Shown here: positions 17,483-28,257 of the stretch, in pieces | How positions within the stretch are numbered: position 1 is the stretch's first letter | Layout of the letters: each line of letters opens with the position of its first letter | Assembly (NCBI RefSeq): GCF_038452275.1 | Contig: NZ_CP141643.1 | Span: 496,001-560,000, forward strand | DNA length: 64,000 nt | Source: Corynebacterium sp. BD556 | GTDB taxonomy: Bacteria > Actinomycetota > Actinomycetes > Mycobacteriales > Mycobacteriaceae | Direction of reading: 5' to 3' | The notes under the pieces: model-generated | The model's database searches: none | Seen by the model: the letters and a program-made list of their open reading frames with translations, nothing else | What the model was told of the DNA's origin: nothing | Translations under genes and position numbers: made by a program

Positions 17483-17755
17483 GGAGCAATCGTAGGGTGT
17501 TCACGTGCCGCGGTGTGCGGGAATTTAGAAAGAAATGTGCGGTGCCACATGTTGAGCGCAAGCGACGGTGGTGCGGGAAGTTCATGGGCTGGCTGTAACG
17601 CGCGAGACGAAAAAGCAGTCGGCCTCAACGCGCTGTGTCTTGCGTTTTGATCCAGGGCAGGCAATCGCGCCGCTAAAGGGGGCCGAGTTGTCAACAAGAA
17701 CCCTAGTTTTCCCGCAGCTTATCGATGTTGAATCGGTATGGCGGGTGAAAGCACA
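17483..17755. other. Intergenic region without a recognised gene
   Basis: Between the esterase start and the tRNA terminator I see no supported gene. Short frames here carry no family signature. It presumably holds the esterase promoter, but no clear -10/-35 pair was identified. Confidence 0.4.
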
Positions 17756-17791
17756 AAACCGGCGCCTGAAGAAAACCCGAAGCGCCGGTTT
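17756..17791 (-). terminator. Terminator downstream of tRNA-Arg
   Basis: AAACCGGCGC (17756-17765) pairs perfectly with GCGCCGGTTT (17782-17791). On the minus strand the second arm ends in GGTTTTG, suiting rho-independent termination of the tRNA transcript. Confidence 0.75.
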
Positions 17792-17818
17792 GTCCATCAT
17801 GTCGCGACTGATGGCACA

Positions 17819-17895
17819 TGGTGTCCCCGACAGGATTCGAACCTGCGACCTTCGGTACCGGAAACCGATGCTCTAATCCACTGAGCTACGGAGAC
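17819..17895 (-). tRNA. tRNA-Arg (anticodon CCG)
   Basis: On the minus strand a 77-nt cloverleaf reads. The acceptor GTCTCCG pairs with CGGGGAC (one G-U), the D arm is GCTC/GAGC, the anticodon stem TCGGT/ACCGA encloses loop TTCCGGT, and the T arm is GCAGG-TTCGAAT-CCTGT. The discriminator A and an encoded CCA follow. The central triplet CCG decodes CGG arginine codons. A GC-rich terminator follows. Confidence 0.96.
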
Positions 17896-17976
17896 AATCT
17901 GTTGCCCTAGTTGCAGGGCAACGAGTAATAACCCTAGCACCCCTTGCGAGCGTGGCGAAAAAGCCTGATTGTGCGC

Positions 17977-19611
17977 TTAGTAGCTGAGTGCTTCGAAGTA
18001 GCCGGGGGCGTGTGCGGAGGTGACCTTTCCGGTGCGCAGGTAGTCAACGACCATGCGGTCAACGACCTTGTTGCCCAGCGCGACATGACCGTGTCCTGGG
18101 CCGTGGACGGTGACGAGCTGGGAGTTCATGGCGTTGGCGATGGTGCCGTGTCCGGCGTAGATGGTCTGTGGGTCGTTGATGGCGTTGATTTGCATCGGGC
18201 GGGTTTTCAACCCCGCTGCGCTCAGGGCCACCTTGCCGGTGACGGGAGCGGCACCATTGCAGTACGCGCCCGAGCCGATCATCGCGTTGGGTGCGGTGAA
18301 GATGTCGCCGGTGACGAAGTTCGACCACACATAGGCGGGGATGAGAAGGGGGTTGGCGGGGGAGACGTTCTCGTTGCACAGTTGCGCGCCTTGGAGTTGC
18401 ACGAGAGCGATCTGCTGTGCCTGAAACTCCTCAAGAACCTCCTTCGAGGGGTCCGGAATCGGCTCGCCGGCGAGCGGGGTTTGAAGGGTTCCGTTGGTCA
18501 ACCGCGCCAGGGTGTCCCAATTCATTGCTTGGGGCAGCATGAAACGAGTGGCTGAGAGAAGCTTCGAGTTGACTTGGTTAGCGCCGGGGTTGAGCAGGCG
18601 GGAGACGATACCTTCGCTTTCGACACGTGCTTTGCCGGTGGCGGTCATCGCGTCAGCTCCGGCTTGGCCGACGAAGGCCAGTCCCGGCGGCAGGTCGCCG
18701 ACTCGGGCAGGCGGCGGGGTCACAGTCGGGTTGGTGCCGGTTTCCGCGACGATTTTGTTTGACCAGTACTGGTATGCCTTCAGTGGGGTGTTACCCATCT
18801 GGTAGCGCTCGTCATTGCGTGCCACGTAGTCGAAGTATTCGTTGAGGACCCGTTCGTATCCTGCTTGCTGGTCGGACATGAGCTTTTGCCACTGGGCGTT
18901 GGGGTCCATGGCGGAGTCAAGAACGACTTTGTCCGTCGTGTTGGGGAACAAGGTGGCGTAAGCGGAGCCGAGGTAGGTGCCGTAGGACAACCCCATGATG
19001 GAGATGGTGTCGTAGCCCAAAGCTTTGCGTGCGGCTTCCCAATCTCGCGCGTTGTTTTCGGTGGTTAGGGTTTGTGCGTAGCCGGGGATGGGGCCTTGGC
19101 ATAGCTGGCGGGTGGCCGCGCCGGTGTTCAGCAACATGTCTGCCTGCAATTTGGCCGCGGAGGACAGGTCGCCGGATTCCGGGAAGGAACATTCAAGTGG
19201 TGTGGAGTGCAGCAGGCCCCGCGGTTGGACGGCGATGAGGTCCCATTCGTCGCGGATTTCCTGCGGCCATTGAAAACCGGCTTGTGATGTGCCGAAGTAG
19301 GTGTAGGCGTCGCCGCCAGGGCCACCAGGGTTGCCGTAGAGGGCGCCGCGGCGTGCCGCGGGGTTGGCAGCCGGAATCTTCATTACGCCGATGGATATCT
19401 TCGCGCCTGCTGGATTGGAGTAATCCATCGGGGTGGCGAAACGTCCGCACTGCGCGGTCGGGGCGTCGACGTGTACCGGGCACGGTTCCCACTGGATTTC
19501 AGGGGTAGCTTGCGCGTTTGCCGTCGGCATCATGGCGAGGACACCACCGAGCGTCATCGCGGCAGCGCCAACAAGTGAAGCAAAGCGGTTTTTCGGGGAC
19601 TTCCGTGCCAA
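17977..19611 (-). CDS. Secreted TAP-like alpha/beta hydrolase (tripeptidyl aminopeptidase family)
   Basis: A 544-residue exported hydrolase. The signal peptide ends near TANA/QA (residue 33). GNPGGPGG (93-100) is the oxyanion region, GLSYGTYLG contains the nucleophile Ser (about 209), and the C-terminal VHGPGHGH supplies the His and belongs to the TAP-like C-terminal domain. Family members cleave N-terminal tripeptides or act as mycolate-envelope esterases; the substrate here is unknown. The usual DPRG motif reads VQPRG. Six cysteines suggest extracellular disulfides. In C. glutamicum a similar secreted hydrolase also sits just before argS (from memory). Confidence 0.85.
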   Translation of the reverse strand: MARKSPKNRFASLVGAAAMTLGGVLAMMPTANAQATPEIQWEPCPVHVDAPTAQCGRFATPMDYSNPAGAKISIGVMKIPAANPAARRGALYGNPGGPGGDAYTYFGTSQAGFQWPQEIRDEWDLIAVQPRGLLHSTPLECSFPESGDLSSAAKLQADMLLNTGAATRQLCQGPIPGYAQTLTTENNARDWEAARKALGYDTISIMGLSYGTYLGSAYATLFPNTTDKVVLDSAMDPNAQWQKLMSDQQAGYERVLNEYFDYVARNDERYQMGNTPLKAYQYWSNKIVAETGTNPTVTPPPARVGDLPPGLAFVGQAGADAMTATGKARVESEGIVSRLLNPGANQVNSKLLSATRFMLPQAMNWDTLARLTNGTLQTPLAGEPIPDPSKEVLEEFQAQQIALVQLQGAQLCNENVSPANPLLIPAYVWSNFVTGDIFTAPNAMIGSGAYCNGAAPVTGKVALSAAGLKTRPMQINAINDPQTIYAGHGTIANAMNSQLVTVHGPGHGHVALGNKVVDRMVVDYLRTGKVTSAHAPGYFEALSY

Positions 19612-19711
19612 AATATCGGTCCTTTCCAGGATTGATTCATGGATTTTTATAGTGTTTGCCTCATACTATGTCATGCGCGCGATGGAAAGCGTTGCACGGG
19701 AAACAATGACA

Positions 19712-19760
19712 GCAATTTGGCCGGTCGCTCCAATGGTCTAGGGGCGACCGGCCAAATTGC
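19712..19760. terminator. Terminator downstream of lutABC
   Basis: A 20-base arm beginning GCAATTTGGCCGGTCGC (19712-19731) pairs with 19741-19760 with a single G-U, around a 9-base loop. On the minus strand the hairpin follows the lutC stop and ends in AAATTGC, so termination is plausible in either direction. Confidence 0.75.
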
Positions 19761-19774
19761 GTGCTGAAGTGCAG

Positions 19775-20437
19775 CTATGGTTGTGGGTCCGCTGAACTGA
19801 CAAGGAACACGATGAGGTCGCGCGGGCCGTGGACGCCCTCGACGCGCACCAGTTCGATGTCGGAGGTGGCGGACGGCCCCGAGATCATGGTGGCGGGTGT
19901 GTCGGGGTTGAGCCGGGCGATCATCTCGGGCACCCCGTAGACGACGGTTTTATCACGCACGATCACGACGTGGCGATCAGGCACCAGGCTGAGGGCCCGC
20001 CGCCCGCACTGCGGCCCAGATTCGAGGGTGATGGTGCCGGTCAGTGCGCAGGTGACGTGCGAGTCGGTGACAACTGCGTCGACCTCCCCGAGCATGCGGG
20101 GATCGTCAGAAGTATTGTCGGGGCGCGCGTTGCCAGTGAAGTCAGCAAACAAGGATGTGGGCAGCCCCGGGGCATACACCACGTGGGAACAATCGCGTTC
20201 GTGCAGCACCGCCGCAATTCTGGCTGACAGTTCGTCCTCGGTGGTTTCGACGACCGTTGCCTTGTAATCCTCCAGCCTGTCGACGAGCAACGCCCGCAGC
20301 TCGGCGGAACCACGCTCGACGGTGCTGCGGCGGGCCTGCGCGTGCTCGACGCTGGCGGGAGCACCTGACAGCGTCAAGGCGTTGTGTACCCGTTGGAGGA
20401 TTTCCTTTTTTGCTGCTTCGTTTCGGGTCGTGGACAT
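19775..20437 (-). CDS. lutC: Lactate utilisation protein C (LutC/YkgG)
   Basis: A 220-residue LUD-domain protein, third subunit of the LutABC L-lactate oxidase system that converts L-lactate to pyruvate. VDAVVTDSHVTCALTGTITLES and the C-terminal GVHGPRDLIVFLV are typical of the family. The start is placed at the ATG one base downstream of the lutB stop (TGACATG), giving tight coupling; a longer frame to 20620 runs into lutB. A terminator follows. Confidence 0.9.
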   Translation of the reverse strand: MSTTRNEAAKKEILQRVHNALTLSGAPASVEHAQARRSTVERGSAELRALLVDRLEDYKATVVETTEDELSARIAAVLHERDCSHVVYAPGLPTSLFADFTGNARPDNTSDDPRMLGEVDAVVTDSHVTCALTGTITLESGPQCGRRALSLVPDRHVVIVRDKTVVYGVPEMIARLNPDTPATMISGPSATSDIELVRVEGVHGPRDLIVFLVSSADPQP

Positions 20438-20438
20438 G

Positions 20439-21965
20439 TCAGTTGTCCTCACTGTTTTTGTTCTGGGCGTTGCTATAGGCCTCGGCAAGCAAGCTTTGTG
20501 CTTCCTCAGATTCCCACCACTGCCGAAAAGACTTCTTCGGCGGGATGGCAACGTCGCGGTAGTTCGTCCACGTCGACATGGGTGCGGGAAGTGTTGTGAT
20601 CTGTTTGTTGACGCCGCCAAAAAGGCGCCCCAACGCTAGCGTGCGCACTACCTTGTCCCACAGGCCAGGTTTGCCCCACAGCAGACTGATCGCGCCGAAG
20701 GCAAAAGATTCCAAGCGGGCAGTGTGGTCTTCTACCTTGCGGTGGCGCAACTCAAGGAGGATGTCCGTGATGGGGATTTTAACCGGGCATACCTCGTCGC
20801 AGCGCCCGCACAGGGAAGAAGCGTAAGGCAAAGAGGAGTTCGGGTCATCAGCCGAGTCCATGCCGGTCAATTGCGGGGTGAGGATCGCGCCGATGGGGCC
20901 GGGATAGGTCGAGCCGTAGGAGTGCCCGCCGGCACGCTCGTAGACTGGGCAGACGTTCAAGCAGGCGGAGCAACGGATACATTTGAGGGCTTCGCGCCCA
21001 ATTTCGTCTGCGAGCGCGGCGGTGCGGCCGTTGTCTAACAACACGATGTGAAAGTTTTGCGGGCCGTCGCCTTCGGTCACGCCCGACCACAAGGAAGTAT
21101 AAGGGTTCATCCGCTCACCGGTAGATGAGCGCGGCAGAAGCTGCAGGAACACGCCGAGGTCGTCGAAAGAGGGAAGGAGCTTTTCCACCCCCATCACGCT
21201 GATGAGAGTTTCCGGAAGTGTCAGACACATCCGGCCATTGCCCTCAGATTCGACGATGGAGACAGTACCTGTTTCTGCAATGCCGAAATTCGCGCCCGAG
21301 ATGGCCACCTTCGCCTTCATAAACTGCTCGCGCAGGTGTGCGCGGGCCGCTTCCGCCAAGTCCGCCGGTTCGGCGGACAAAGAAGCATCCACGTTTGGCA
21401 TGGTGCGGGTGAAAATATCGCGGATCTCCGCGCGGTTGCGGTGGATGGCCGGCACCAAGATATGCGAGGGGAAGTCCTCCCCAAGCTGGACTATCAGCTC
21501 CGCCAGGTCGGTTTCCTGCGCGTGGATACCTGCCTTTTCAAGCTCCTCGTTGAGGGCGATTTCCTGGGTGGCCATGGATTTGATCTTGACTACCTCTGTC
21601 TCTCCGGTGGCCTGGATCAAATCGCGGATAATGTCGTTGGCCTCGCGGGAATCGCGCGCCCAATGGACATGCCCGCCGCGGGCGGTAACGGCGGCCTCGA
21701 ACTGCTCGAGCAGTTCCGGCAGGCGCGCCAGCACATCGCGTTTAATGGTCGAGCCAGCTTCGCGCAGCGCCTCCCAGTCGTCGAGTTCATCAACGACGCC
21801 CTGGCGCTTGGTGCGGATGGTGGTGGTTGCGTAGTGCAGGTTGCGGCGCTTTGTGGCGTCGTCAAGCTCGATGTGCGCACGTTTTTGAAACTTCACGTCA
21901 CCGCGCAGGTGGCTGGGGCCGTGCGCGTGAGGGGGCATGGGGGGTGTGCCGAGGGAAACCTTCAC
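20439..21965 (-). CDS. lutB: Lactate utilisation iron-sulfur protein B (LutB/YkgF)
   Basis: A 508-residue iron-sulfur subunit of LutABC. It holds the LUD domain in the first 300 residues and two 4Fe-4S clusters: CIRCSACLNVCPVY and later CGRCDEVCPVKIP. The GTG at 21965 overlaps the lutA stop (GTGA), and AAGGAG is eight bases upstream, so this start is preferred over the longer frame to 22103. It should relay electrons from lactate to the quinone pool, together with LutA. Confidence 0.92.
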   Translation of the reverse strand: MKVSLGTPPMPPHAHGPSHLRGDVKFQKRAHIELDDATKRRNLHYATTTIRTKRQGVVDELDDWEALREAGSTIKRDVLARLPELLEQFEAAVTARGGHVHWARDSREANDIIRDLIQATGETEVVKIKSMATQEIALNEELEKAGIHAQETDLAELIVQLGEDFPSHILVPAIHRNRAEIRDIFTRTMPNVDASLSAEPADLAEAARAHLREQFMKAKVAISGANFGIAETGTVSIVESEGNGRMCLTLPETLISVMGVEKLLPSFDDLGVFLQLLPRSSTGERMNPYTSLWSGVTEGDGPQNFHIVLLDNGRTAALADEIGREALKCIRCSACLNVCPVYERAGGHSYGSTYPGPIGAILTPQLTGMDSADDPNSSLPYASSLCGRCDEVCPVKIPITDILLELRHRKVEDHTARLESFAFGAISLLWGKPGLWDKVVRTLALGRLFGGVNKQITTLPAPMSTWTNYRDVAIPPKKSFRQWWESEEAQSLLAEAYSNAQNKNSEDN

Positions 21966-22747
21966 AGCATTGACTCCTTCGAGTAAGCGGCCGATCTCGG
22001 CGTCCACGGGTGTTCCTTGGTGGAAGCGAGGATCTCGGCGATGTGCAAGGCGCGGATGCCCAGGTGCTGGCGGCTTAAGGCCCCCGCAATGTTCATCAAA
22101 CATGAGGAGTCACCAGCGGTGACGTACTCGGCCTGGGTGTCTTTGATGTGGCGGGTTTTGTCCGCGACCATCGCGGCGGAGACTTCGCTCATCTTTACAG
22201 CGAAGGTGCCTCCGAATCCGCAACACTCCTCCTTGTTGGGCAGATCGACTAAGTCCAGGCCCTCGACATTGCGCAACAAGTCGTAGGGTCGCTCGCCCAC
22301 CCCCAGCACCCGCTTCGAGTGGCAAGACTCGTGGTAGGTCACCCGGTGCGGGAAAAACGCCCCGAGGTTGTGAGTGCCTGCCACGTCGGTGATGAACTCA
22401 GTGAGCTCATAGGTTTTTGCAGCGGTGTGTCGCGCTTCTTGGGCCAGCGAGGCTGAGCCGTAGCGCTCGGCGAGGGTGGCGTGCTGGTGGCGCACGGCTC
22501 CGGCGCAGGAGCCGGAGGGGGCGACCACGTAGTCGATGGAAGGATCGGAAAAGGCCTCGACATAGCTTTCAATGATCGGCACCGCCTGACGCTGGTAGCC
22601 GGTGTTGACGTGCATTTGCCCGCAGCACGTCTGCCCTTGCGGGAACACAACCTCGTAACCGAGGCGCGAGAGCACCAGGGCTGAGGCCTTGTGGGCGTCT
22701 GGGAAAAGTGCGTCGCCGATACAGGTGGAAAACAAAGCGACCCGCAT
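21962..22747 (-). CDS. lutA: Lactate utilisation protein A (LutA/YkgE)
   Basis: A 261-residue cysteine-rich (CCG-domain) protein, first gene of lutABC. The two CCG motifs are visible as TCCGQM near residue 41 and ECCGFGGTF near 192, with ESCHSKR between. These ligate a non-cubane iron-sulfur cluster in heterodisulfide-reductase-like proteins. A GGAG stands 12 bases before the ATG. It diverges from argS; no lut regulator or lactate permease adjoins. Confidence 0.92.
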   Translation of the reverse strand: MRVALFSTCIGDALFPDAHKASALVLSRLGYEVVFPQGQTCCGQMHVNTGYQRQAVPIIESYVEAFSDPSIDYVVAPSGSCAGAVRHQHATLAERYGSASLAQEARHTAAKTYELTEFITDVAGTHNLGAFFPHRVTYHESCHSKRVLGVGERPYDLLRNVEGLDLVDLPNKEECCGFGGTFAVKMSEVSAAMVADKTRHIKDTQAEYVTAGDSSCLMNIAGALSRQHLGIRALHIAEILASTKEHPWTPRSAAYSKESML

Positions 22748-22844
22748 ACTTGTTTACGTCTCCTTCGCGCAGTGGAGGGGTAGTGTCGACTCCGATGCTA
22801 CGCCTGGAGCTCACCTGAAACTTATGGATGTCCGGGTACTGAAT

Positions 22845-22850
22845 TAGACT
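22845..22850 (+). promoter_or_regulatory. -10 box for leaderless argS transcript
   Basis: TAGACT ends eight bases before the argS ATG, so the transcript should begin at or next to the start codon. No Shine-Dalgarno precedes the ATG, consistent with leaderless translation common in corynebacteria. Confidence 0.5.
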
Positions 22851-22858
22851 TGGGCCCC

Positions 22859-24511
22859 ATGACTCCAGCAGACCTTGCCGCCGCGATCCAGGCGGCCACC
22901 CGCGCTGTACTTTCTGCCCACGAGCTGGACGCATCCGTCGTCCCGGACACCGTCACCGTGGAACGACCCCGCAACCCCGAGCACGGCGACTACGCCACCA
23001 ACATTGCTCTCCAGGTGGCCAAGAAAGCGGGCACCAACCCGCGTGAGCTCGCCGGTTGGCTGGTCGAGGCCCTGGCAGACAACGGCGCCTTCGCCAGCGC
23101 TGAGGTGGCCGGCCCGGGCTTTATTAACCTGCGCCTGGCCGCCGATGCTCAGGGCAAGATCGTCACCGACATCCTCGCCGCGGCTGACACCTACGGCGGG
23201 TCGAATATCTATGCTGGCCAGAAAATCAACTTGGAGTTCGTCTCCGCGAACCCGACCGGCCCCGTCCACCTGGGCGGCACACGCTGGGCGGCGGTGGGCG
23301 ACTCGCTTGGCCGTGTCTTGGAGGCGGTGGGCGCGGAAGTAACCCGTGAATACTATTTCAACGACCACGGCGGGCAAATCGACAGGTTCGCGCGCTCCCT
23401 GGTGGCAGCGGCCAAGGGAGAGCCGGCCCCGGAGGACGGCTATGGTGGCGCCTATATCTCCGAGATCGCTGAAAAGGTCGTAGTCATACGCCCGGACGCT
23501 CTCGACGGCACCGACGCTGAGGTGCAGGAGAATTTTCGCGCCGCAGGTGTGGAGATGATGTTCGCTCACATCAAGGACTCCCTGGAGCAGTTCGGTGTGA
23601 ACTTCGATGTGTTCTTCCACGAAAACTCTCTGTTTGAATCCGGTGCGGTGGACCAAGCTATCGCCACCTTGAAAGACAACGGCAATCTGTACGAGCAGGA
23701 CGGCGCGTGGTGGTTGCGTTCGAGCGACTTCGGCGATGACAAAGACCGCGTTGTGATCAAATCCGACGGCAACGCCGCCTACATCGCCGGCGACATCGCC
23801 TATGTGGCCGACAAATTCAGCCGCGGACACACACTTGCCATCTACATGCTGGGGGCCGACCACCACGGCTATATTGCACGCTTGCGTGCCGCCGCGGCCG
23901 CACTGGGGTACAACCCGGAGGCGGTGGAGGTGCTCATCGGGCAAATGGTTAACCTGGTGCGCGAAGGCACACCGGTGAAGATGTCGAAGCGGGCCGGCAC
24001 CATCATCACCCTCGACGACCTGGTTGAGGCGATCGGCGTCGATGGGGCGCGCTACGCGCTGGTGCGCTCGTCGGTGGACCAAAGCCTCGATATCGACCTG
24101 GATCTGTGGACAAAAGCATCTTCCGATAATCCTGTCTACTACGTGCAGTATGGGCACGCGCGGCTGTGCTCCATCGCGCGACGGGCCGATGAGGCGGCAG
24201 TGGCCATCGGAGATCCGGACGTTTCCTTGCTCGTGCACGACAAGGAGGGTGATTTGATCCGCACCCTTGGCGAGTTTCCAGCCGTGGTCACAGCCGCCGC
24301 CGAGCTGCGCGAGCCGCACCGCATCGCCCGCTACGCCGAGGAACTGGCCAGCTCTTTCCACAAGTTCTACGACTCGTGCCAGATCCTGCCGAAGGCGGGG
24401 GAGGACCCGGCTGCGATCCACTCCGCGCGTCTTGCTCTCGCTATGGCGACCCGCCAGGTGCTGTCTAACGCCCTCAACCTGGTGGGCGTGAGCGCGCCGG
24501 AGAGGATGTAA
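22859..24511 (+). CDS. argS: Arginyl-tRNA synthetase
   Basis: A 550-residue class I synthetase charging tRNA-Arg; it needs tRNA to activate arginine. The HIGH-equivalent [11 protein letters not shown] (about 132) and KMSKRAGT (about 374) are intact, as are the N-terminal additional domain and C-terminal anticodon-binding domain ending in [14 protein letters not shown] 22859 is chosen over TTG 22850. lysA begins six bases after the stop, and hom and thrB follow, as in other corynebacteria. A tRNA-Arg lies about 5 kb upstream. Confidence 0.96.
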   Translation: MTPADLAAAIQAATRAVLSAHELDASVVPDTVTVERPRNPEHGDYATNIALQVAKKAGTNPRELAGWLVEALADNGAFASAEVAGPGFINLRLAADAQGKIVTDILAAADTYGGSNIYAGQKINLEFVSANPTGPVHLGGTRWAAVGDSLGRVLEAVGAEVTREYYFNDHGGQIDRFARSLVAAAKGEPAPEDGYGGAYISEIAEKVVVIRPDALDGTDAEVQENFRAAGVEMMFAHIKDSLEQFGVNFDVFFHENSLFESGAVDQAIATLKDNGNLYEQDGAWWLRSSDFGDDKDRVVIKSDGNAAYIAGDIAYVADKFSRGHTLAIYMLGADHHGYIARLRAAAAALGYNPEAVEVLIGQMVNLVREGTPVKMSKRAGTIITLDDLVEAIGVDGARYALVRSSVDQSLDIDLDLWTKASSDNPVYYVQYGHARLCSIARRADEAAVAIGDPDVSLLVHDKEGDLIRTLGEFPAVVTAAAELREPHRIARYAEELASSFHKFYDSCQILPKAGEDPAAIHSARLALAMATRQVLSNALNLVGVSAPERM

Positions 24512-24516
24512 GTCCT

Positions 24517-25866
24517 GTGAGCCCGGCCCAGCATTATTCGGAGCACTTCAACGACCTGCCGGGGCATGTGTGGCCGCGCGGCGCCGCCCGACAAGACGAC
24601 GGCGTGGTCACCATCGCTGGGGTGCCCTTGCCAGAAATTGTCGAGGAATACGACACGCCCGTCATGGTGGTGGACGAGGACGATTTCCGTTCCCGCTGCC
24701 GCGATATGGCGCGCGCCTTTGAGGGGGCGGAAAACGTCCACTACGCCTCGAAGGCTTTTTTGACCCGGCGCATCGCGCGCTGGGTGGATGAGGAGGGCCT
24801 CGCCCTTGACGTTGCCAGTGAAAACGAGCTGCGTATCGCGCTGGCCGCGGGTTTTCCGGCGGAGCGAATTACCGTCCACGGCAACAACAAGTCTGTTTCT
24901 TTTCTGCGTTTGTGTGTTGAGTCGCAGGTGGGCCACGTGGTCATCGACTCCCACCAGGAACTCGCCTCGCTTAACGCGGTGGCAGGTGAGCTAGGGGCAA
25001 TCCAGGACGTTTTCGTGCGCGTCAAGCCCGGCGTGGATGCGCACACCCACGAGTTCGTCGCCACCAGCCACGAAGACCAAAAGTTTGGGCTTTCGCTTGC
25101 CTCGGGGTCTGCTTTCGCCGCGGCTGTGGACGCGATCGAAGCGGCACACCTGAGGCTGACGGGCCTGCATTGCCACGTCGGATCGCAGGTTTTCGACGCG
25201 GAAGGCTTCAAGTTGGCTGCCGAGCGTGTTCTCCAGCTCTACCGCCAGATCCACGAGGAGCGTTCAGTGGCGTTGGACTACCTTGATTTAGGCGGCGGCT
25301 ATGGCATCGCCTACCTGCCGCAGGAAGAACCCCTCGATGTCACTGCGGTGGCGCAGGATTTGTTGCGTGCGGTTCGGCAGGTCGCTGCGGAGGTGGGGAT
25401 CGCCGCGCCGACGGTGGTGGTGGAGCCGGGCCGGGCGATTGCTGGTCCTTCGACGGTGACTGTCTACACTGCGGGCACTATCAAAGACGTCCACACCTCC
25501 TACACGCACACTCGACGCTACATCGCCGTCGACGGCGGCATGAGCGATAACATTCGCCCTGCCCTCTACCAGTCGGAGTACGACGCGCGTGTGGTTAACC
25601 GTTTCGTTGAGGGCAAGGAAATCGACACTCGGCTGGTGGGCTCGCACTGCGAGTCCGGCGACATTTTGATCCAGGATGCGGTGTGGCCAGAGGGAATCGA
25701 AAGCGGCGACCTTATAGCGCTGGCGGCCACGGGCGCCTACTGCTACTCCATGGCGTCGAATTACAACGCTTTCGCCCGTCCTGCTGTGGTGTCTGTCCGT
25801 GCGGGCCGCACCACTTTGATGATCCGCCGCGAAACGCTCGAGGACCTGCTTGCACGGGAGGTTTGA
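24517..25866 (+). CDS. lysA: Diaminopimelate decarboxylase
   Basis: A 449-residue PLP-dependent fold-type III enzyme making L-lysine from meso-diaminopimelate. The PLP lysine is in [10 protein letters not shown] (about 78), with [15 protein letters not shown], the glycine loop [10 protein letters not shown], and the CESGD motif of the partner active site. The GTG start lies six bases after argS, so the two form an operon. Confidence 0.96.
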   Translation: MSPAQHYSEHFNDLPGHVWPRGAARQDDGVVTIAGVPLPEIVEEYDTPVMVVDEDDFRSRCRDMARAFEGAENVHYASKAFLTRRIARWVDEEGLALDVASENELRIALAAGFPAERITVHGNNKSVSFLRLCVESQVGHVVIDSHQELASLNAVAGELGAIQDVFVRVKPGVDAHTHEFVATSHEDQKFGLSLASGSAFAAAVDAIEAAHLRLTGLHCHVGSQVFDAEGFKLAAERVLQLYRQIHEERSVALDYLDLGGGYGIAYLPQEEPLDVTAVAQDLLRAVRQVAAEVGIAAPTVVVEPGRAIAGPSTVTVYTAGTIKDVHTSYTHTRRYIAVDGGMSDNIRPALYQSEYDARVVNRFVEGKEIDTRLVGSHCESGDILIQDAVWPEGIESGDLIALAATGAYCYSMASNYNAFARPAVVSVRAGRTTLMIRRETLEDLLAREV

Positions 25867-25963
25867 GCCATTGGTTAAGGTCGAACTAAACTTCCGGCTA
25901 ATTTAGACTAATCGGTACACTCGCCCCAGAAAGTAACACCCAAGACAGGAGCTTTCGAGCACT

Positions 25964-27316
25964 ATGACGGCAGCACATGTGGAAAATCGCAACGGTAACT
26001 TCCCTGGTAAAGGAATCGGCGAGGCGGTCGGTGTGGCCATTTTGGGCAAAGGCACCGTTGGCTCCGAAGTGCTGCGCTTAATCGGTGAATTTAGCGACAA
26101 CCTCGAGCACCGCATCGGCGGACGCATCGAAGTCCGTGGCGTGGCGGTCAGCGATGTGACCAAGCATGCCGGCGCGCCAGGTCTGGAAGGCATCGAGCTT
26201 ACCGACGACGCCCGCTCGCTCATTTCCCGCGACGATATTGACATTGTTGTCGAGCTTATCGGCGGTATCGATTACCCGCGCGAGCTGGTTCTGCAGGCGT
26301 TGAAGAACGGCAAATCAGTCGTCACCGCCAACAAAGCTCTTGTGGCGGCGCACGCCGACGAGCTGTCCACGGCGGCTAATGAGGCCGGGGTGGACTTGTA
26401 TTATGAGGCGGCCGTGGCCGCAGCCATCCCCGTCGTGGGCATGTTGCGCCGCTCCTTGGCCGGTGACCAGGTGCAGCGCATCTCCGGCATCGTCAACGGC
26501 ACTACTAACTTCATCCTCGACGCCATGACCACCACCGGCATGGGCTACGACGAGGCTTTGGCCGAGGCGACTCGTTTAGGCTACGCCGAGGCGGATCCGA
26601 CGGCTGATGTCGAGGGCCACGACGCTGCTTCCAAGGCCGCGATTCTTGCTTCCATGGGTTTTCACACCCGCGTGAACTTCGCGGACGTCTACTGCGAGGG
26701 CATCACCAAGATCACCGCGGACGATATCAACGCGGCCACGGAATCCGGCCACACGATCAAATTGCTTGCCATCTGCGAAAGGCTTGTCGACGCCGCCGGC
26801 AACACCACGGGCGTCAACGCGCGTGTCCACCCGACTTTGGTGCCGAATGAGCACCCGTTGGCCAGCGTGGACAAGTCCTACAACGCGATCTTTGTGGAGG
26901 CCGAGGCCGCCGGGCGTCTCATGTTCTACGGCAACGGTGCTGGTGGTGCCCCCACTGCCTCCGCGGTACTGGGGGACTTAGTCGGTGCTGCGCGCAACAA
27001 GGTCCACGGCGGTCGCGCCCCAGCCGACAACCCTTATGCCGACTACCCAGTGGTGGACTTCGGTGAGGTCACCAGCCGCTACCACATCAATATGACGGTC
27101 AATGATCGCGTTGGGGTGCTCTCTGACTTGGCGCGTACCTTTGCGGAGGCAGGGGTGTCCCTGTCCGCGGTGCGCCAGGAGGAATCCGGTAAAGAGGCCC
27201 ACCTAATTGTGGTGACCCACTCGGCGAGTGAGAAGAACCTGCGCGGCATCGTCGACAAGCTCAGCGAGCACGAGGACGTGCGCGCGGTCAACTCCGTCAT
27301 CCGCCTCGACGCGTAA
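25964..27316 (+). CDS. hom: Homoserine dehydrogenase with C-terminal ACT domain
   Basis: A 450-residue NAD(P)-dependent enzyme reducing aspartate semialdehyde to homoserine at the threonine/methionine branch. It shows the nucleotide-binding [14 protein letters not shown] (about 25), [12 protein letters not shown], and [15 protein letters not shown]. The C-terminal 80 residues are an ACT domain ([19 protein letters not shown]), the site of threonine feedback inhibition in C. glutamicum. The 97-base gap before it contains TANNNT-type boxes and AGGAG, so it may have its own promoter. Confidence 0.96.
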   Translation: MTAAHVENRNGNFPGKGIGEAVGVAILGKGTVGSEVLRLIGEFSDNLEHRIGGRIEVRGVAVSDVTKHAGAPGLEGIELTDDARSLISRDDIDIVVELIGGIDYPRELVLQALKNGKSVVTANKALVAAHADELSTAANEAGVDLYYEAAVAAAIPVVGMLRRSLAGDQVQRISGIVNGTTNFILDAMTTTGMGYDEALAEATRLGYAEADPTADVEGHDAASKAAILASMGFHTRVNFADVYCEGITKITADDINAATESGHTIKLLAICERLVDAAGNTTGVNARVHPTLVPNEHPLASVDKSYNAIFVEAEAAGRLMFYGNGAGGAPTASAVLGDLVGAARNKVHGGRAPADNPYADYPVVDFGEVTSRYHINMTVNDRVGVLSDLARTFAEAGVSLSAVRQEESGKEAHLIVVTHSASEKNLRGIVDKLSEHEDVRAVNSVIRLDA

Positions 27317-27327
27317 AGGCCGGCGCT

Positions 27328-28257
27328 ATGGCGAACGAGCTTCCCCTCGGCCTGAAGGCCACCGTCACCGTCCCGGGCTCCTCGGCGAACCTCGGGCCCG
27401 GCTTCGACACCCTCGGCTTGGCCTTGGGCATCTACGACACCGTCGAGGTGGAGGTCACCGCCTCCGGCCTCGAGATCGACATCTTCGGTGAGGGCGCCGA
27501 CGAGCTGCCCCGCGACTCGTCCCACCTCGTGGTCAAAGCGATCCGCTCCACGCTGAAAGCCGCCGACGTCTTAGCGCCCGGGCTGAAAGTCACCTGCACC
27601 AACGCTATTCCGCAGTCGCGCGGGCTGGGATCTTCCGCCTCCGCTGCCGTCGCCGGCGTCGTGGCCGCGAACACCCTGGCGGGGTCCCCGCTTGATACCG
27701 AGACGGTGGTGCAACTGGCGTCGGCCTTCGAGGGCCACCCCGACAACGCCGCCGCCTCCGTGCTCGGCGGGGCCGTGGTGTCCTGGACCGATGTGCCTGT
27801 CGACGGCGTTTCCCACCCCTCCTACCGGGCGGTGGGCATCGACGTGCACCCCTCGATCCGCGCGACCGCCCTCGTGCCCGACTTCCACGCCTCCACCAAC
27901 GCGGTGCGCAAGGTGCTGCCCAGCCACGTCACGCATACCGACGCCCGCTTCAACGTTTCGCGCACGGCCGTGATGACGGTGGCTATCCAGCACCACCCGG
28001 AGCTGCTGTGGGAAGGCACGCGCGACCGGCTGCACCAGCCGTACCGCGCCGACGTGCTGCCGGTGACCTCGGAGTGGGTCAACCATCTGCGCAACCGCGG
28101 TTACGCCGCTTTCCTGTCGGGCGCGGGCCCGACCGCGCTGGTGCTGAGTACCGAGCCGGTGCCGGGGAAGATCCTCGACGCCGCCCGCGAGGCCGGGCTG
28201 CGCGTGATCGACTTGGACATCGCCGGGCCTGCCACGGCTGAATTAACCCGGGGCTGA
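27328..28257 (+). CDS. thrB: Homoserine kinase
   Basis: A 309-residue GHMP kinase phosphorylating homoserine. [18 protein letters not shown] (motif 1), [16 protein letters not shown] (ATP-binding motif 2) and [10 protein letters not shown] (motif 3) are present. It lies 11 bases after hom, forming hom-thrB; thrC is not adjacent, as in corynebacteria. Its 3' end overlaps the convergent moeB gene by 15 bases. From here to about 35.2 kb the sequence is visibly more GC-rich. Confidence 0.95.
   Translation: MANELPLGLKATVTVPGSSANLGPGFDTLGLALGIYDTVEVEVTASGLEIDIFGEGADELPRDSSHLVVKAIRSTLKAADVLAPGLKVTCTNAIPQSRGLGSSASAAVAGVVAANTLAGSPLDTETVVQLASAFEGHPDNAAASVLGGAVVSWTDVPVDGVSHPSYRAVGIDVHPSIRATALVPDFHASTNAVRKVLPSHVTHTDARFNVSRTAVMTVAIQHHPELLWEGTRDRLHQPYRADVLPVTSEWVNHLRNRGYAAFLSGAGPTALVLSTEPVPGKILDAAREAGLRVIDLDIAGPATAELTRG

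Noticed and set aside
17568-17876. A 102-codon plus-strand ORF ending in VPDRIRTCDLRYRKPML
   Set aside because: The end is the antisense translation of the tRNA-Arg gene, a well-known false protein signature.
20439-22103. Longer LutB start at 22103
   Set aside because: It would overlap lutA by over 140 bases; the GTG at 21965 has a well-placed AAGGAG and stop-start coupling.
22844-24421. A 525-residue minus-strand frame opposite argS
   Set aside because: Complete overlap with a certain gene and no domain motif; a codon-bias shadow.
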